From the NCBI GenBank assembly GCA_046263755.1, contig JBJYZC010000001.1, positions 124,001-188,000 on the forward strand: a DNA stretch of 64,000 nt, written 5' to 3'. A program made the position numbers and the translations under genes. The notes beneath the pieces were generated by a model that was not told where the DNA came from, did not search any database, and saw only the letters and a list, made by a program, of their open reading frames with translations. Positions 1 through 8,066 of this stretch are shown here, in pieces. Every line of letters begins with the position of its first letter. Position 1 is the first letter of the stretch. Source of the DNA: Lachnocurva sp029100405. Its GTDB lineage: Bacteria > Bacillota > Clostridia > Lachnospirales > Lachnospiraceae.

Positions 1-618
1 GAGAGAGGAAGAGTATCTCTGGCAAAGCTTATGCTGTCCGGAGCCAATTTTCTGATCTTAGATGAGCCGACCAACCATTTGGATATGGAATCCAAGGAGA
101 TTCTGGAAGAAGCTTTGAATGCCTATACCGGGACTTTGCTTTATGTTTCCCATGACCGTTATTTCATTAATCAGACTGCCGAGAGGATCCTGGAGATCCA
201 TGAGGACGGAATGAAGGAATATCTGGGAAACTATGACTATTATCTGGAAAAAAAGGCCGAGGAGGATCTGACGCCTTCCTCTGCATCAGGGGAAATTTCA
301 AATGTAAGATCCGAATCGGAGAAAAAGGGAGATCCTTCTGCAGAAGACAGTAAGGATGCCGGACTGGATTACCAGGAGCAGAAGCGGAAAAAAGCAGCGA
401 GAAAGAAAGTCGAAAGAGCCCTGGCCTCATTGGAAGAAGAGATATCGAAGAGGGAAGAGAGGATCCGTGAGATCGATAAGGCATTCACAGATGAATCGAT
501 CGCAAAGAATTCTGCAAAATTAAATGAATTGACGAAAGAGCGATCCGATCTGGAAGAAGAACTGGAAGACGCTTATGCCAAATGGGAGTCTCTTTCGATG
601 GAATTGGATGCAGAATAG
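1..618 (+). CDS. ABC-F family ATPase, C-terminal part (5' truncated by window)
   Basis: The frame is open from base 1, so the gene starts before the window; 205 residues are visible. They begin inside the ABC signature (ERGRVSLAKL), followed by Walker B (LILDEPTNHLD), and the switch histidine (YVSHDRYF). After residue ~75 come a charged acidic/Lys-rich stretch and a coiled coil to the end, as in the C-terminal extension of duplicated-ATPase ABC-F proteins. ABC-F proteins are soluble, lack membrane domains and act on the ribosome (translation factors or antibiotic resistance). Which subfamily this is cannot be told without the first ATPase domain and the interdomain linker. No clear terminator follows; rex has its own promoter. 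Confidence 0.9.
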   Translation, partial: ERGRVSLAKLMLSGANFLILDEPTNHLDMESKEILEEALNAYTGTLLYVSHDRYFINQTAERILEIHEDGMKEYLGNYDYYLEKKAEEDLTPSSASGEISNVRSESEKKGDPSAEDSKDAGLDYQEQKRKKAARKKVERALASLEEEISKREERIREIDKAFTDESIAKNSAKLNELTKERSDLEEELEDAYAKWESLSMELDAE

Positions 619-647
619 TTGACTTTTTTTCACAAGAAAACTATCAT
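619..647 (+). promoter_or_regulatory. Predicted sigma-A promoter of rex
   Basis: TTGACT at 619-624 and TATCAT at 642-647 are separated by 17 bases. This lies directly after the ABC-F stop codon and about 80 bases before rex, so transcription would start near 654, at the edge of a candidate Rex site. Confidence 0.6.
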
Positions 648-656
648 AGGTTAAGA

Positions 657-674
657 ATGTTTATTTTTTAACAA
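657..674 (+). promoter_or_regulatory. Candidate Rex operator (autoregulation)
   Basis: The 18-mer ATGTTTATTTTTTAACAA matches the clostridial Rex consensus TTGTTAA-N4-TTAACAA at 12 of 14 fixed positions. It sits just downstream of the predicted -10 of rex, where a bound repressor would block initiation. The consensus is from memory and binding is inferred. Confidence 0.45.
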
Positions 675-725
675 TGTTGATTCATTGATAAGGAGAGTCT
701 ACTGAACTTTTACATGAGGAGATAA

Positions 726-1385
726 ATGACAATGGCTAAGGAAATATCCAACGCCGTAATTCGGCGTCTTCCCCGTTATTACAGATATTTGGATGAATTA
801 CTTGAGAATGGTGTAGACCGTATATCATCGGGTGACCTGTCTAAGAGTATGCATATTACCGCATCTCAGATCCGTCAGGATCTGAATAATTTCGGCGGAT
901 TTGGCCAGCAGGGCTACGGCTACAATGTTCAGTACCTGCATAATGAGATCGGTAAGATCCTTGGCGTAGACAAGGTTCATAACATGATCGTGGTAGGAAT
1001 GGGTAACCTGGGTCAGGCCATTTCCCGCTATTCGCATTTTGAAAATCTCGGATTCAAAATGATCGGCTTTTTTGATGTCAATCCTCAGCTTGCAGGGAAA
1101 ACCATCCGGGATATTCCGATTCGTTTAATGGAGGAGCTGCCTTCATTCATCAAGAATAATAAAGTCGATATGGCAGCTCTGACCGTTCCCCGTTCTCATG
1201 CAGCCGATGTCACAGATCAGCTGGTAAATCTCGGCATTAAGGGAATTTGGAATTTTGCCCTCTTGGATCTGGACGTGCCGGATTCTGTTGTTGTACAGAA
1301 TGTCCATCTGGCAGATTCTCTTATGGAATTGTCTTATAATTATCGGATACAGAACCAGTCGGATGAGACACAAGAAAATGAATAA
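726..1385 (+). CDS. rex: Redox-sensing transcriptional repressor Rex
   Basis: A 219-residue protein of normal Rex length. Residues 1-80 form the winged-helix DNA-binding domain (SGDLSKSMHITASQIRQDLN; the family motif SQIRKDL is nearly intact). Next comes a Rossmann fold with the glycine-rich GMGNLG at about residue 91, then the C-terminal swapped helix. Rex senses the NADH/NAD+ ratio and represses fermentation and redox genes in Gram-positive bacteria. A ribosome site (GAGGAG) precedes ATG 726; ATG 732 in the same frame is an alternative start. It is monocistronic by sequence: it has its own promoter and a terminator at 1411-1449. A candidate operator lies in its promoter. Confidence 0.96.
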   Translation: MTMAKEISNAVIRRLPRYYRYLDELLENGVDRISSGDLSKSMHITASQIRQDLNNFGGFGQQGYGYNVQYLHNEIGKILGVDKVHNMIVVGMGNLGQAISRYSHFENLGFKMIGFFDVNPQLAGKTIRDIPIRLMEELPSFIKNNKVDMAALTVPRSHAADVTDQLVNLGIKGIWNFALLDLDVPDSVVVQNVHLADSLMELSYNYRIQNQSDETQENE

Positions 1386-1410
1386 GAAGCCGTGGATCAT
1401 CGGCTCTTTT

Positions 1411-1449
1411 GGCTGTGAAGCGGAATCCTCTGCCTCACGGCCTTTTTTT
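1411..1449 (+). terminator. Rho-independent terminator after rex
   Basis: GGCTGTGA (1411-1418) pairs with TCACGGCC (1435-1442), with one G-U pair, followed by seven T residues (1443-1449). It lies between rex and nnr and rules out translation starts for nnr upstream of it. Confidence 0.8.
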
Positions 1450-1468
1450 AAGCAAAAAGGAGTATATT

Positions 1469-2962
1469 ATGCTTTGTGTTTTGACAGGACGGCAGATGCA
1501 GGAAGCAGACCGGCAGATGACAGAAAAAATCGGCATTCCATCGGATCTCTTGATGGAAAGAGCAGCACTTGCCATCACTGAGGAAATAAAAAAGCATTTT
1601 CCTCAGGCAAGAAAAATCGGCGTCTTTGCCGGACTTGGCAATAATGGTGGTGATGGGATCGCAGCTGCCCGGATCCTTGCACTGGAGGGCTATGATTGTA
1701 AAGTCTGCCTGACCGGACCGATTCAAGAGAAAAAGAATCAGGGCTTGGCCTGGTTTCAATATCAGATTGCAGACAAGGCAGGCGTTTCTTTCACGGAAGA
1801 TGTGAATGACCTCTATGACCGGGATCTTCTGATCGATGCCGTTTTCGGTACCGGTCTGTCCCGCCCGGTAGAAGAGGAAATGGCCATGAAATTCCAGAAA
1901 TTTCAGGACTTAAAGAAACCCATTCTTTCCGTTGACATTCCAAGCGGAGTCGCTGCAGGTGACGGGCGGATCCTCGGAACAGCAATCAAAGCAGATTTGA
2001 CGGTAAGCCTTGCCTATCTGAAAGTCGGCCAGCTTCTGTTCCCGGGAAAGGAGTACTGCGGAGAACTCATCCTTCGGGATATCGGGATCAAAAGGCCCCT
2101 CGAAGAAGACCAGAGAGCAGGACGGAAAGTCTTCCAGGAATCCGATCTGAATCAATATAAACCGGCGCGCTTTTCTGGCTCCAACAAGGGATCATATGGT
2201 CATGTTTTAGTCATTGCCGGATCCTATCTCATGGCAGGAGCTGCCTGCTTTGCAGCCAAAGCCTGTGTCTTATCCGGTGCCGGCCTGGTCAAAGTCCTGA
2301 CCGATGAAAGAAACAGGGAAATCGTTCAGAGTCAGATCCCGGAAGCTCTTTTATCCGTCTATGGAAATAAATTAAGTAAGCAGGAGATCAAACGAGAACT
2401 GTCCTGGGCCGATGTTGTCCTGATCGGACCTGGTCTTGGACAAACAGCCATTTCCCGGCAGCTTTTTTCTCTGGTCATGGAAGAGATCCAGACTCCTATG
2501 GTGATGGATGCAGATGCTTTAAATCTTCTGTCCGAAGATCTCAGTCTCCTGCAGAGGCCTCACCTGGACCTGGTCCTGACGCCGCATATCGGTGAAATGG
2601 CAAGATTAAAGAAAGTAAGCCCTGTCTATGTAGCAGAACATATGATCCCTTTGGCGGAAGAATTCGCCAATGATTATCAGGTGACCCTGGTCTTAAAAAA
2701 TGCCGCCAGTATTACGGCCATTCCTTTTTCAGATACCATCATCAATACGACCGGAAATAACGGCATGTCCACCGGAGGAAGCGGAGATGTCTTAGCCGGC
2801 CTTCTGGCAGGACTGATGGCTCAGCATCTTCCGGCGTCGAAGGCCGCTCCTCTTGCTGTTTACCTCCACGGAAAAGCAGGGGATCTGGCCCGCAAGAAAT
2901 GCGGTGTCTATGCCATGGGACCAAGAGAGATTCTTGACGCGATCCACAATGTATTAGTATAA
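1469..2962 (+). CDS. nnr: Bifunctional NAD(P)H-hydrate epimerase / ADP-dependent NAD(P)H-hydrate dehydratase
   Basis: A 497-residue fusion that repairs damaged (hydrated) NADH and NADPH. The N-terminal YjeF/NnrE epimerase domain (~1-220) has the GNNGGDG motif; the C-terminal NnrD dehydratase (ribokinase-like fold, ~230-497) ends with TGGSGDVLAG, the family ADP-site signature. ATG 1469 is chosen because AAAAGGAG lies just upstream; an in-frame start at 1409 would sit in the rex terminator. The position next to rex suits a pyridine-nucleotide theme, but the two are separate transcription units. Confidence 0.95.
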   Translation: MLCVLTGRQMQEADRQMTEKIGIPSDLLMERAALAITEEIKKHFPQARKIGVFAGLGNNGGDGIAAARILALEGYDCKVCLTGPIQEKKNQGLAWFQYQIADKAGVSFTEDVNDLYDRDLLIDAVFGTGLSRPVEEEMAMKFQKFQDLKKPILSVDIPSGVAAGDGRILGTAIKADLTVSLAYLKVGQLLFPGKEYCGELILRDIGIKRPLEEDQRAGRKVFQESDLNQYKPARFSGSNKGSYGHVLVIAGSYLMAGAACFAAKACVLSGAGLVKVLTDERNREIVQSQIPEALLSVYGNKLSKQEIKRELSWADVVLIGPGLGQTAISRQLFSLVMEEIQTPMVMDADALNLLSEDLSLLQRPHLDLVLTPHIGEMARLKKVSPVYVAEHMIPLAEEFANDYQVTLVLKNAASITAIPFSDTIINTTGNNGMSTGGSGDVLAGLLAGLMAQHLPASKAAPLAVYLHGKAGDLARKKCGVYAMGPREILDAIHNVLV

Positions 2963-3073
2963 TAAGAAATCGGATTTTTAACCTTTGTTTCATATTTTAC
3001 CGTGCCAAATGGTCGTTTTGACACGTAAGATCAATTGTTCTTGAATTTGTCCGAGAATTCAAAGGAGTTTTTC

Positions 3074-4234
3074 ATGGATTACAATAGAGTCTGGGCAGAA
3101 ATCAATCTGGATCATATCAAAGACAATTTAGAGGCGATGCATCAGAATCTTCCGAAACAAACGAAGATCATGGCTGTGATTAAGACCGATGCCTATGGCC
3201 ATGGAGCCGTTGAAATTGCTCATATGCTGGAGTCCGTTGATTATGTCTTCGGCTATGCAGCAGCAACCGTAGATGAAGCTATGGAACTTCGAAATCACGG
3301 GATTCGAAAGCCCATCCTGGTTTTAGGATTTACCTTTCCGGAAGAGTATCCTCTCATGATAACAAATCATATCCGGCCTACGATCTTCCGTCTGGACATG
3401 GCGAAGGAATTTTCGGATGCAGCAGTCCGTCTTCATGTAACGGCCCCCATTCATATTAAAATTGATACCGGCATGAGTCGGATCGGTTTCCTTCCGGGTC
3501 CCTCTGCCGTTGAAGAGATCCAAAAGATACAAAAACTTCCAAATCTTTCCCTGGAAGGGATCTTTACCCATTTTGCCCGTTCCGATGAAGCGGATAAGAC
3601 CAATGCCAGAGGACAATTGAAAACCTTCCAAAAGATGATCGATGACTTAGCCTCTGTTGGTATCCATTTCTCCATTCATCACTGTGCCAACAGCGCCGCG
3701 ATTATGGAACTTCCGGAAGCTTCTATGGATATGGTAAGAGCGGGGATCACTCTCTATGGACTCTGGCCGTCAAATGAAATGGATCATTCTTTCCCCTTGA
3801 AGCCGGCTTTATCACTCTATAGTCGAATTGTTCATATCAAGGAACTTCCGGCCGGTTGTCCCATCGGCTATGGCGGAAGTTTCGTAACAAAAGAATTAAC
3901 AAGAGTTGCAACGATCCCGGTAGGATACGGAGATGGTTATGCCAGGACCTTAAGCAACAAGGGCTATGTCCTGATCCATGGGAAAAAGGCCAGGATCCTG
4001 GGCCGGATCTGCATGGATCAGATGATGGTTGATATTACAGAAATTCCGGAAGCCAAATTAATGGATCGGGTCACCTTGATCGGAAAAGACGGGGATCTTT
4101 CTATCAGTCTGGAAGAACTGGGAGATCTTTCCGGACGTTTCAATTATGAATTTGCCTGCTGCCTCGGCAACCGCATTCCGCGAATCTTCTATCAAAATGG
4201 AAAAGAAGTCGCTAGAAAGCACTATTTCAAATGA
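3074..4234 (+). CDS. alr: Alanine racemase
   Basis: A 386-residue PLP enzyme that interconverts L- and D-alanine for peptidoglycan. The PLP lysine lies in MAVIKTDAYGHG near residue 40. The C-terminal beta domain carries the catalytic tyrosine region (PVGYGDGYAR). The AAAGGAG site at 3061-3067 fixes the start at 3074 over an upstream in-frame ATG at 3035. Its stop codon overlaps the start of the next gene (ATGA), so the two are probably co-transcribed. The 110-bp spacer upstream has only a weak imperfect hairpin (3001-3025). Confidence 0.96.
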   Translation: MDYNRVWAEINLDHIKDNLEAMHQNLPKQTKIMAVIKTDAYGHGAVEIAHMLESVDYVFGYAAATVDEAMELRNHGIRKPILVLGFTFPEEYPLMITNHIRPTIFRLDMAKEFSDAAVRLHVTAPIHIKIDTGMSRIGFLPGPSAVEEIQKIQKLPNLSLEGIFTHFARSDEADKTNARGQLKTFQKMIDDLASVGIHFSIHHCANSAAIMELPEASMDMVRAGITLYGLWPSNEMDHSFPLKPALSLYSRIVHIKELPAGCPIGYGGSFVTKELTRVATIPVGYGDGYARTLSNKGYVLIHGKKARILGRICMDQMMVDITEIPEAKLMDRVTLIGKDGDLSISLEELGDLSGRFNYEFACCLGNRIPRIFYQNGKEVARKHYFK

Positions 4235-5550
4235 TTGATTCATTGCTCATAGGGGTCCTGATTGTCCTGTGTTTTCTGACTTTCTCTGTTTCTGCTTATT
4301 ATTTTTCTCTGGTAAATCTGCCGGATCCCGGAGGAGATGAGAAGAAGGAACTGTCTGACCGTCAGAGAAAGATCCGAATGAGGGTCAAAAAGGACCACGA
4401 AAATACAGAAGGCTGCCGGCGGATCCTGCTTCTCGTCTGCCTCTTGAACAGCTTTCTAATAGAAAGCATTCTTCTCTCCCTGTCCGGTATTTTATCCGGG
4501 GAGAGAGGGGGAGAGATCCTTTTTTCTTTTCTCCTCCTCTTATTGGCAATGATCCTGTATTTGCTTCTCTTCATATACTTTCCCTATTATGTATTCAGTG
4601 TCAGAAGTAAGGCAGGGATCTATGCCTTCCAAGGCGTTTTCTTCTTCTGTAAGATCCTTCTTTTTCCGATCTACGGTCTGGCAAGCCTCTTTGCGCGGAT
4701 CCTGTCTCGTCCATTTCGGGGAAAAAACGCGTCTGATCCGGATGAAGTTACGGAAGAGGAGATCCTGTCCATGGTCAATGAGGGAAATGAGAGCGGATCG
4801 ATTCTTTCCAGTGAAGCAACCATGGTCCAGAATATCTTCGAGCTGGATGATAAGTGCGTGAAGGACATCATGGTTCACCGCAATGACATCACTGCTATGG
4901 AGGGAAATACCAGTTTAAAGGACGCCATACATTTCTTCCAGGAGGTCCATTTCTCCAGGATCCCGGTTTATCTCGATTCTCTGGATAATATCATCGGGAT
5001 CGTCCACATCAAGGACATCCTTCAGTACAGCCTGAAGGAGGATTGCTTCCAGCAGAAGATCCGGGATATGGATGATCTCCTGCGGCCGGCTGAAACGGTA
5101 CCGGAGACTCATGGTATCTATACACTGTTTACTACCATGCAGCTGGAAAAGACTCATATGGCCATCGTGATTGACGAATATGGACAAACCAGCGGTCTGG
5201 TTTCCATGGAGGATATCCTCGAGGAGATCGTCGGAAATATCCAGGATGAGCATGACGAAGAGGAGAGTAAAGTCGAGGTCGTAAATGAACAGAAGTATAA
5301 AATGGACGGAATGACGCCGATGGACGAGGTCTCACAGATCCTTGATACCGATCTTACCGATCCGGAAAATGAGATCGACACCTTAAACGGCTTTCTCATA
5401 AATGAGATCCATCGTGTCCCCATGGACCATGAGACCTTTACTGTCAAGACGCACGGTTTTGCCTTTCATGTTCAGGACGTGAAGGACCACGTCATCCGGG
5501 AGGTCCTGGTAGAACCGATCCCTAAGGATTCCGATTCACTTGAATCATAG
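4231..5550 (+). CDS. CNNM/HlyC-CorC family membrane protein with CBS pair
   Basis: 439 residues. The N-terminal ~150 residues hold about four hydrophobic segments (DUF21/CNNM-type transmembrane domain). A CBS-domain pair follows at ~205-335 (VKDIMVHRNDITAM and IDEYGQTSGLVSMEDILEEIVG). The C-terminal CorC_HlyC domain contains DEVSQIL and ends with the usual beta strand pattern. The family is linked to magnesium/divalent cation efflux or tolerance; the old 'hemolysin' name is not supported by function. It overlaps alr by 4 bases. Confidence 0.9.
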   Translation: MIDSLLIGVLIVLCFLTFSVSAYYFSLVNLPDPGGDEKKELSDRQRKIRMRVKKDHENTEGCRRILLLVCLLNSFLIESILLSLSGILSGERGGEILFSFLLLLLAMILYLLLFIYFPYYVFSVRSKAGIYAFQGVFFFCKILLFPIYGLASLFARILSRPFRGKNASDPDEVTEEEILSMVNEGNESGSILSSEATMVQNIFELDDKCVKDIMVHRNDITAMEGNTSLKDAIHFFQEVHFSRIPVYLDSLDNIIGIVHIKDILQYSLKEDCFQQKIRDMDDLLRPAETVPETHGIYTLFTTMQLEKTHMAIVIDEYGQTSGLVSMEDILEEIVGNIQDEHDEEESKVEVVNEQKYKMDGMTPMDEVSQILDTDLTDPENEIDTLNGFLINEIHRVPMDHETFTVKTHGFAFHVQDVKDHVIREVLVEPIPKDSDSLES

Positions 5551-5568
5551 CCATGAAAATGCTAAAAT
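5540..5568 (+). promoter_or_regulatory. Predicted sigma-A promoter of yebC
   Basis: TTGAAT (5540-5545), a 17-base spacer, then TAAAAT (5563-5568). The -35 overlaps the last codons of the preceding membrane protein gene. Confidence 0.5.
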
Positions 5569-5604
5569 TTTTATGAATTTATTGTTAGGAAGGATTTAAT
5601 AAAA

Positions 5605-6345
5605 ATGTCAGGACATTCAAAATTTGCAAACATCAAGCATAAGAAGGAAAAGAACGATGCTGCGAAGGGAAAGAGCTTTACCATCATCGGTCGTCTGATT
5701 GCCGTTGCCGTCAAAGAGGGCGGTCCGGATCCGGACAACAATTCCAAGCTTCGTGATGTCATTGCGAAAGCCAAGGCTGCCAATATGCCTAATGATACCA
5801 TTGAGCGTGGTATCAAGAAGGCTGCAGGAGATGCAGATTCCGTAAACTATGAGACTGCAACTTATGAGGGATACGGCCCTGGCGGAACCGCAATCATTGT
5901 AGAGACTCTGACCGATAACAGAAACCGTACGGCATCAAATGTCAGAAGTGCCTTCACGAAGGGACATGGCAGTATCGGAACACAGGGATGCGTTTCCTAT
6001 ATGTTCGATAAGAAGGGGCAGATCCTTGTTTCCAAGGAAGATTGCGACCTGGATGCCGATGATCTTATGATGATGGCTTTGGATGCCGGCGCCGATGATT
6101 TCCAGGAAAATGAGGATGGTTATGAGATCCTGACCGATCCGGATGATTTCTCAAAAGTCCGCGAGGCGCTGGAGAAGGAAAATATTCCCATGGCAGAGGC
6201 TGAAGTCACCATGATTCCTCAGACATATGTCACCCTGTCCGATGAAGAGGATATCAAGTGCATTCGTCGGATCCTTGATCTCTTGGATGAGGATGATGAT
6301 GTGCAGAATGTTTACCACAATTGGGATGAGCCGGACGAAGATTAA
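5605..6345 (+). CDS. yebC: YebC/PmpR family protein (TACO1 homologue)
   Basis: A 246-residue protein with the family start MSGHSKFANIKHKK and the conserved GYGPGG and NRT(A)SNVR motifs. It is full length for the family. The family has been called transcriptional regulators; some members help ribosomes translate polyproline stretches, so a regulatory label alone is unsafe. AGGAAGG lies 10 bases before the ATG. It probably has its own promoter (5540-5568). Confidence 0.93.
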   Translation: MSGHSKFANIKHKKEKNDAAKGKSFTIIGRLIAVAVKEGGPDPDNNSKLRDVIAKAKAANMPNDTIERGIKKAAGDADSVNYETATYEGYGPGGTAIIVETLTDNRNRTASNVRSAFTKGHGSIGTQGCVSYMFDKKGQILVSKEDCDLDADDLMMMALDAGADDFQENEDGYEILTDPDDFSKVREALEKENIPMAEAEVTMIPQTYVTLSDEEDIKCIRRILDLLDEDDDVQNVYHNWDEPDED

Positions 6346-6399
6346 TAACACAAGTAGGTAACTTGTTTGTTGTTTGGTTGCTTCCAGGGGGGTAGCGCA

Positions 6400-7848
6400 A
6401 TGAAAAAGATTCTTTTTGCTGCAAGTGAATGTGTTCCTTTTGTTAAGACCGGTGGTCTGGCAGATGTTGTCGGAGCGCTTCCGAAAGAATTTGATCCCAA
6501 AGTCTGGGACGTCCGCGTAGTGCTTCCGGATTACACCTGTATTCCGCATGAATTCCGAGATCAGTTCGAATATGTCACACACTTCAATATGAGCTGCGGC
6601 CCTTACATCGGCGAGAAGTATGTCGGTGTCATGCAGTACAAGTATCTGGGCATTACCTATTATTTCATTGACAACCTGGATTACTTCGAATGTTTCTATC
6701 CCTATAGTGAAACCAGGAGAGATATGGAACGCTTTACATTTTTTGATAAAGCGGTTCTGTCGATCCTCCCGGTCATCGATTTCAAACCGGATCTGATCCA
6801 CTGCCATGACTGGCAGACCGGTCTGATCCCGGTTTATTTAAAGACGGAATTTCAGGCAAACCCCTTCTTCTGGGGGATCAAGACCATCATGACCATCCAC
6901 AATCTGAAATTCCAGGGTGTATGGGATGTCAAGACCCTGCAGGGTCTTTCCGGACTTCCTATGGATCTCTTTACCCCGGATAAGCTGGAATTCAACAAGT
7001 GCGGGAATATGTTAAAGGGCGGTCTGGTCTACGCAGACTATATCACGACCGTCTCCAACACCTATGCTGAGGAGATCCAGAACCCTTACTACGGCGAGGG
7101 CCTGGACGGTCTTCTGTCTTCCAGACACTTTGATATGCAGGGCATTGTAAACGGCATCGATTATGATTCCTATGACCCGGCCAAGGATCCGGCTCTCTTT
7201 AAGAACTATGATGCTTCGAATTTCCGCCGCAATAAGAAGGTCAACAAGGAAAAGCTCCAGGAAATGCTGGGCCTTACCGTAGATACGAAGAAGTATATGA
7301 TCGGATTGATTTCCCGTCTGACCGATCAGAAGGGACTGGATCTGATTAATTACTGCATTGAAGGGATCGCAGATGACAATACGCAGCTGGTAGTCATCGG
7401 GACCGGCGAGTCGCAATACGAGAATATGTTCCGTCACTATGCATGGAAATATCCGGATCGGATCTCGGCAAATATCTGCTACTCGGAAGATCTTGCCAGA
7501 AAGCTCTATGCGGCTGCCGATGCTTTCCTGATGCCGTCCCGTTTCGAGCCCTGTGGTCTGACCCAGCTCATTTCTTTCCGCTATGGCACTGTACCGATCG
7601 TAAGAGAAACCGGCGGATTAAAGGATACGGTCATTCCTTTTAATGAATATGAACACACCGGAGACGGTTTCTCCTTTGCTAATTATAATGGGGATGAGTT
7701 ACTCAATACCGTAAATTATTCCAAGTTTGTATTCTTCGAAAAGAAGACAGATTGGAATAAAATGGTGGACCGGGGAATGGCGAAAGACTATTCCTGGAAG
7801 CATCAGAAGCAAAAATATGAAGAGCTTTATCACTATCTGATCGGCTGA
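6400..7848 (+). CDS. glgA: Glycogen synthase (ADP-glucose type)
   Basis: 482 residues of GT5 family. The N-terminal ADP-glucose motif KTGGLADVVGALPK is at ~15-28, and the C-terminal domain has EPCGLTQLISFRYGT with the GT5 catalytic glutamate region. It adds glucose from ADP-glucose to alpha-1,4-glucan. ATG 6400 is chosen because AGGGGGG precedes it and the family starts with MKKILFAASE; an upstream TTG at 6367 gives an untypical extension. No glgB, glgC or glgP is nearby in this window. A very strong terminator follows (7865-7907). Confidence 0.95.
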   Translation: MKKILFAASECVPFVKTGGLADVVGALPKEFDPKVWDVRVVLPDYTCIPHEFRDQFEYVTHFNMSCGPYIGEKYVGVMQYKYLGITYYFIDNLDYFECFYPYSETRRDMERFTFFDKAVLSILPVIDFKPDLIHCHDWQTGLIPVYLKTEFQANPFFWGIKTIMTIHNLKFQGVWDVKTLQGLSGLPMDLFTPDKLEFNKCGNMLKGGLVYADYITTVSNTYAEEIQNPYYGEGLDGLLSSRHFDMQGIVNGIDYDSYDPAKDPALFKNYDASNFRRNKKVNKEKLQEMLGLTVDTKKYMIGLISRLTDQKGLDLINYCIEGIADDNTQLVVIGTGESQYENMFRHYAWKYPDRISANICYSEDLARKLYAAADAFLMPSRFEPCGLTQLISFRYGTVPIVRETGGLKDTVIPFNEYEHTGDGFSFANYNGDELLNTVNYSKFVFFEKKTDWNKMVDRGMAKDYSWKHQKQKYEELYHYLIG

Positions 7849-7864
7849 TCTTTTGATCGACAAG

Positions 7865-7907
7865 AGCTGTTGCAGAACCCGTCGGGAAATTCTGCAACAG
7901 CTTTTTC
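7865..7907 (+). terminator. Rho-independent terminator after glgA
   Basis: A perfect 13-bp stem, AGCTGTTGCAGAA (7865-7877) with TTCTGCAACAGCT (7890-7902), 12-base loop, followed by a T run. Confidence 0.92.
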
Positions 7908-7939
7908 ATTTTGACGACAGGAAGGGCTGAAACATTATT

Positions 7940-7968
7940 TTGAAAGAAATACGAAAATTTGCTATGAT
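7940..7968 (+). promoter_or_regulatory. Predicted sigma-A promoter of ftsK
   Basis: TTGAAA (7940-7945), 17-base spacer, TATGAT (7963-7968), about 100 bases before the ftsK start and just after the glgA terminator. Confidence 0.65.
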
Positions 7969-8066
7969 AAAAGAGTTGCATAAATCATAAATTATAAATA
8001 CAGAAGAAAAGGTCCTTTTACCTTTGTCTTACCATTTGAACCAAGAAATCCGATCCGGGGAGCATT

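Noticed and set aside
1409..1468. Longer N-terminus for nnr
   Set aside because: It would start in the rex terminator and has no ribosome site; ATG 1469 does.
3001..3025. Hairpin before alr as terminator
   Set aside because: The stem has a mismatch and no T run follows.
4540..4878. Open frames opposite the CNNM/CBS gene and similar long antisense frames (for example 20734-21912 and 15221-15859)
   Set aside because: They mirror well-conserved genes on the other strand, have no ribosome sites and no recognisable family.
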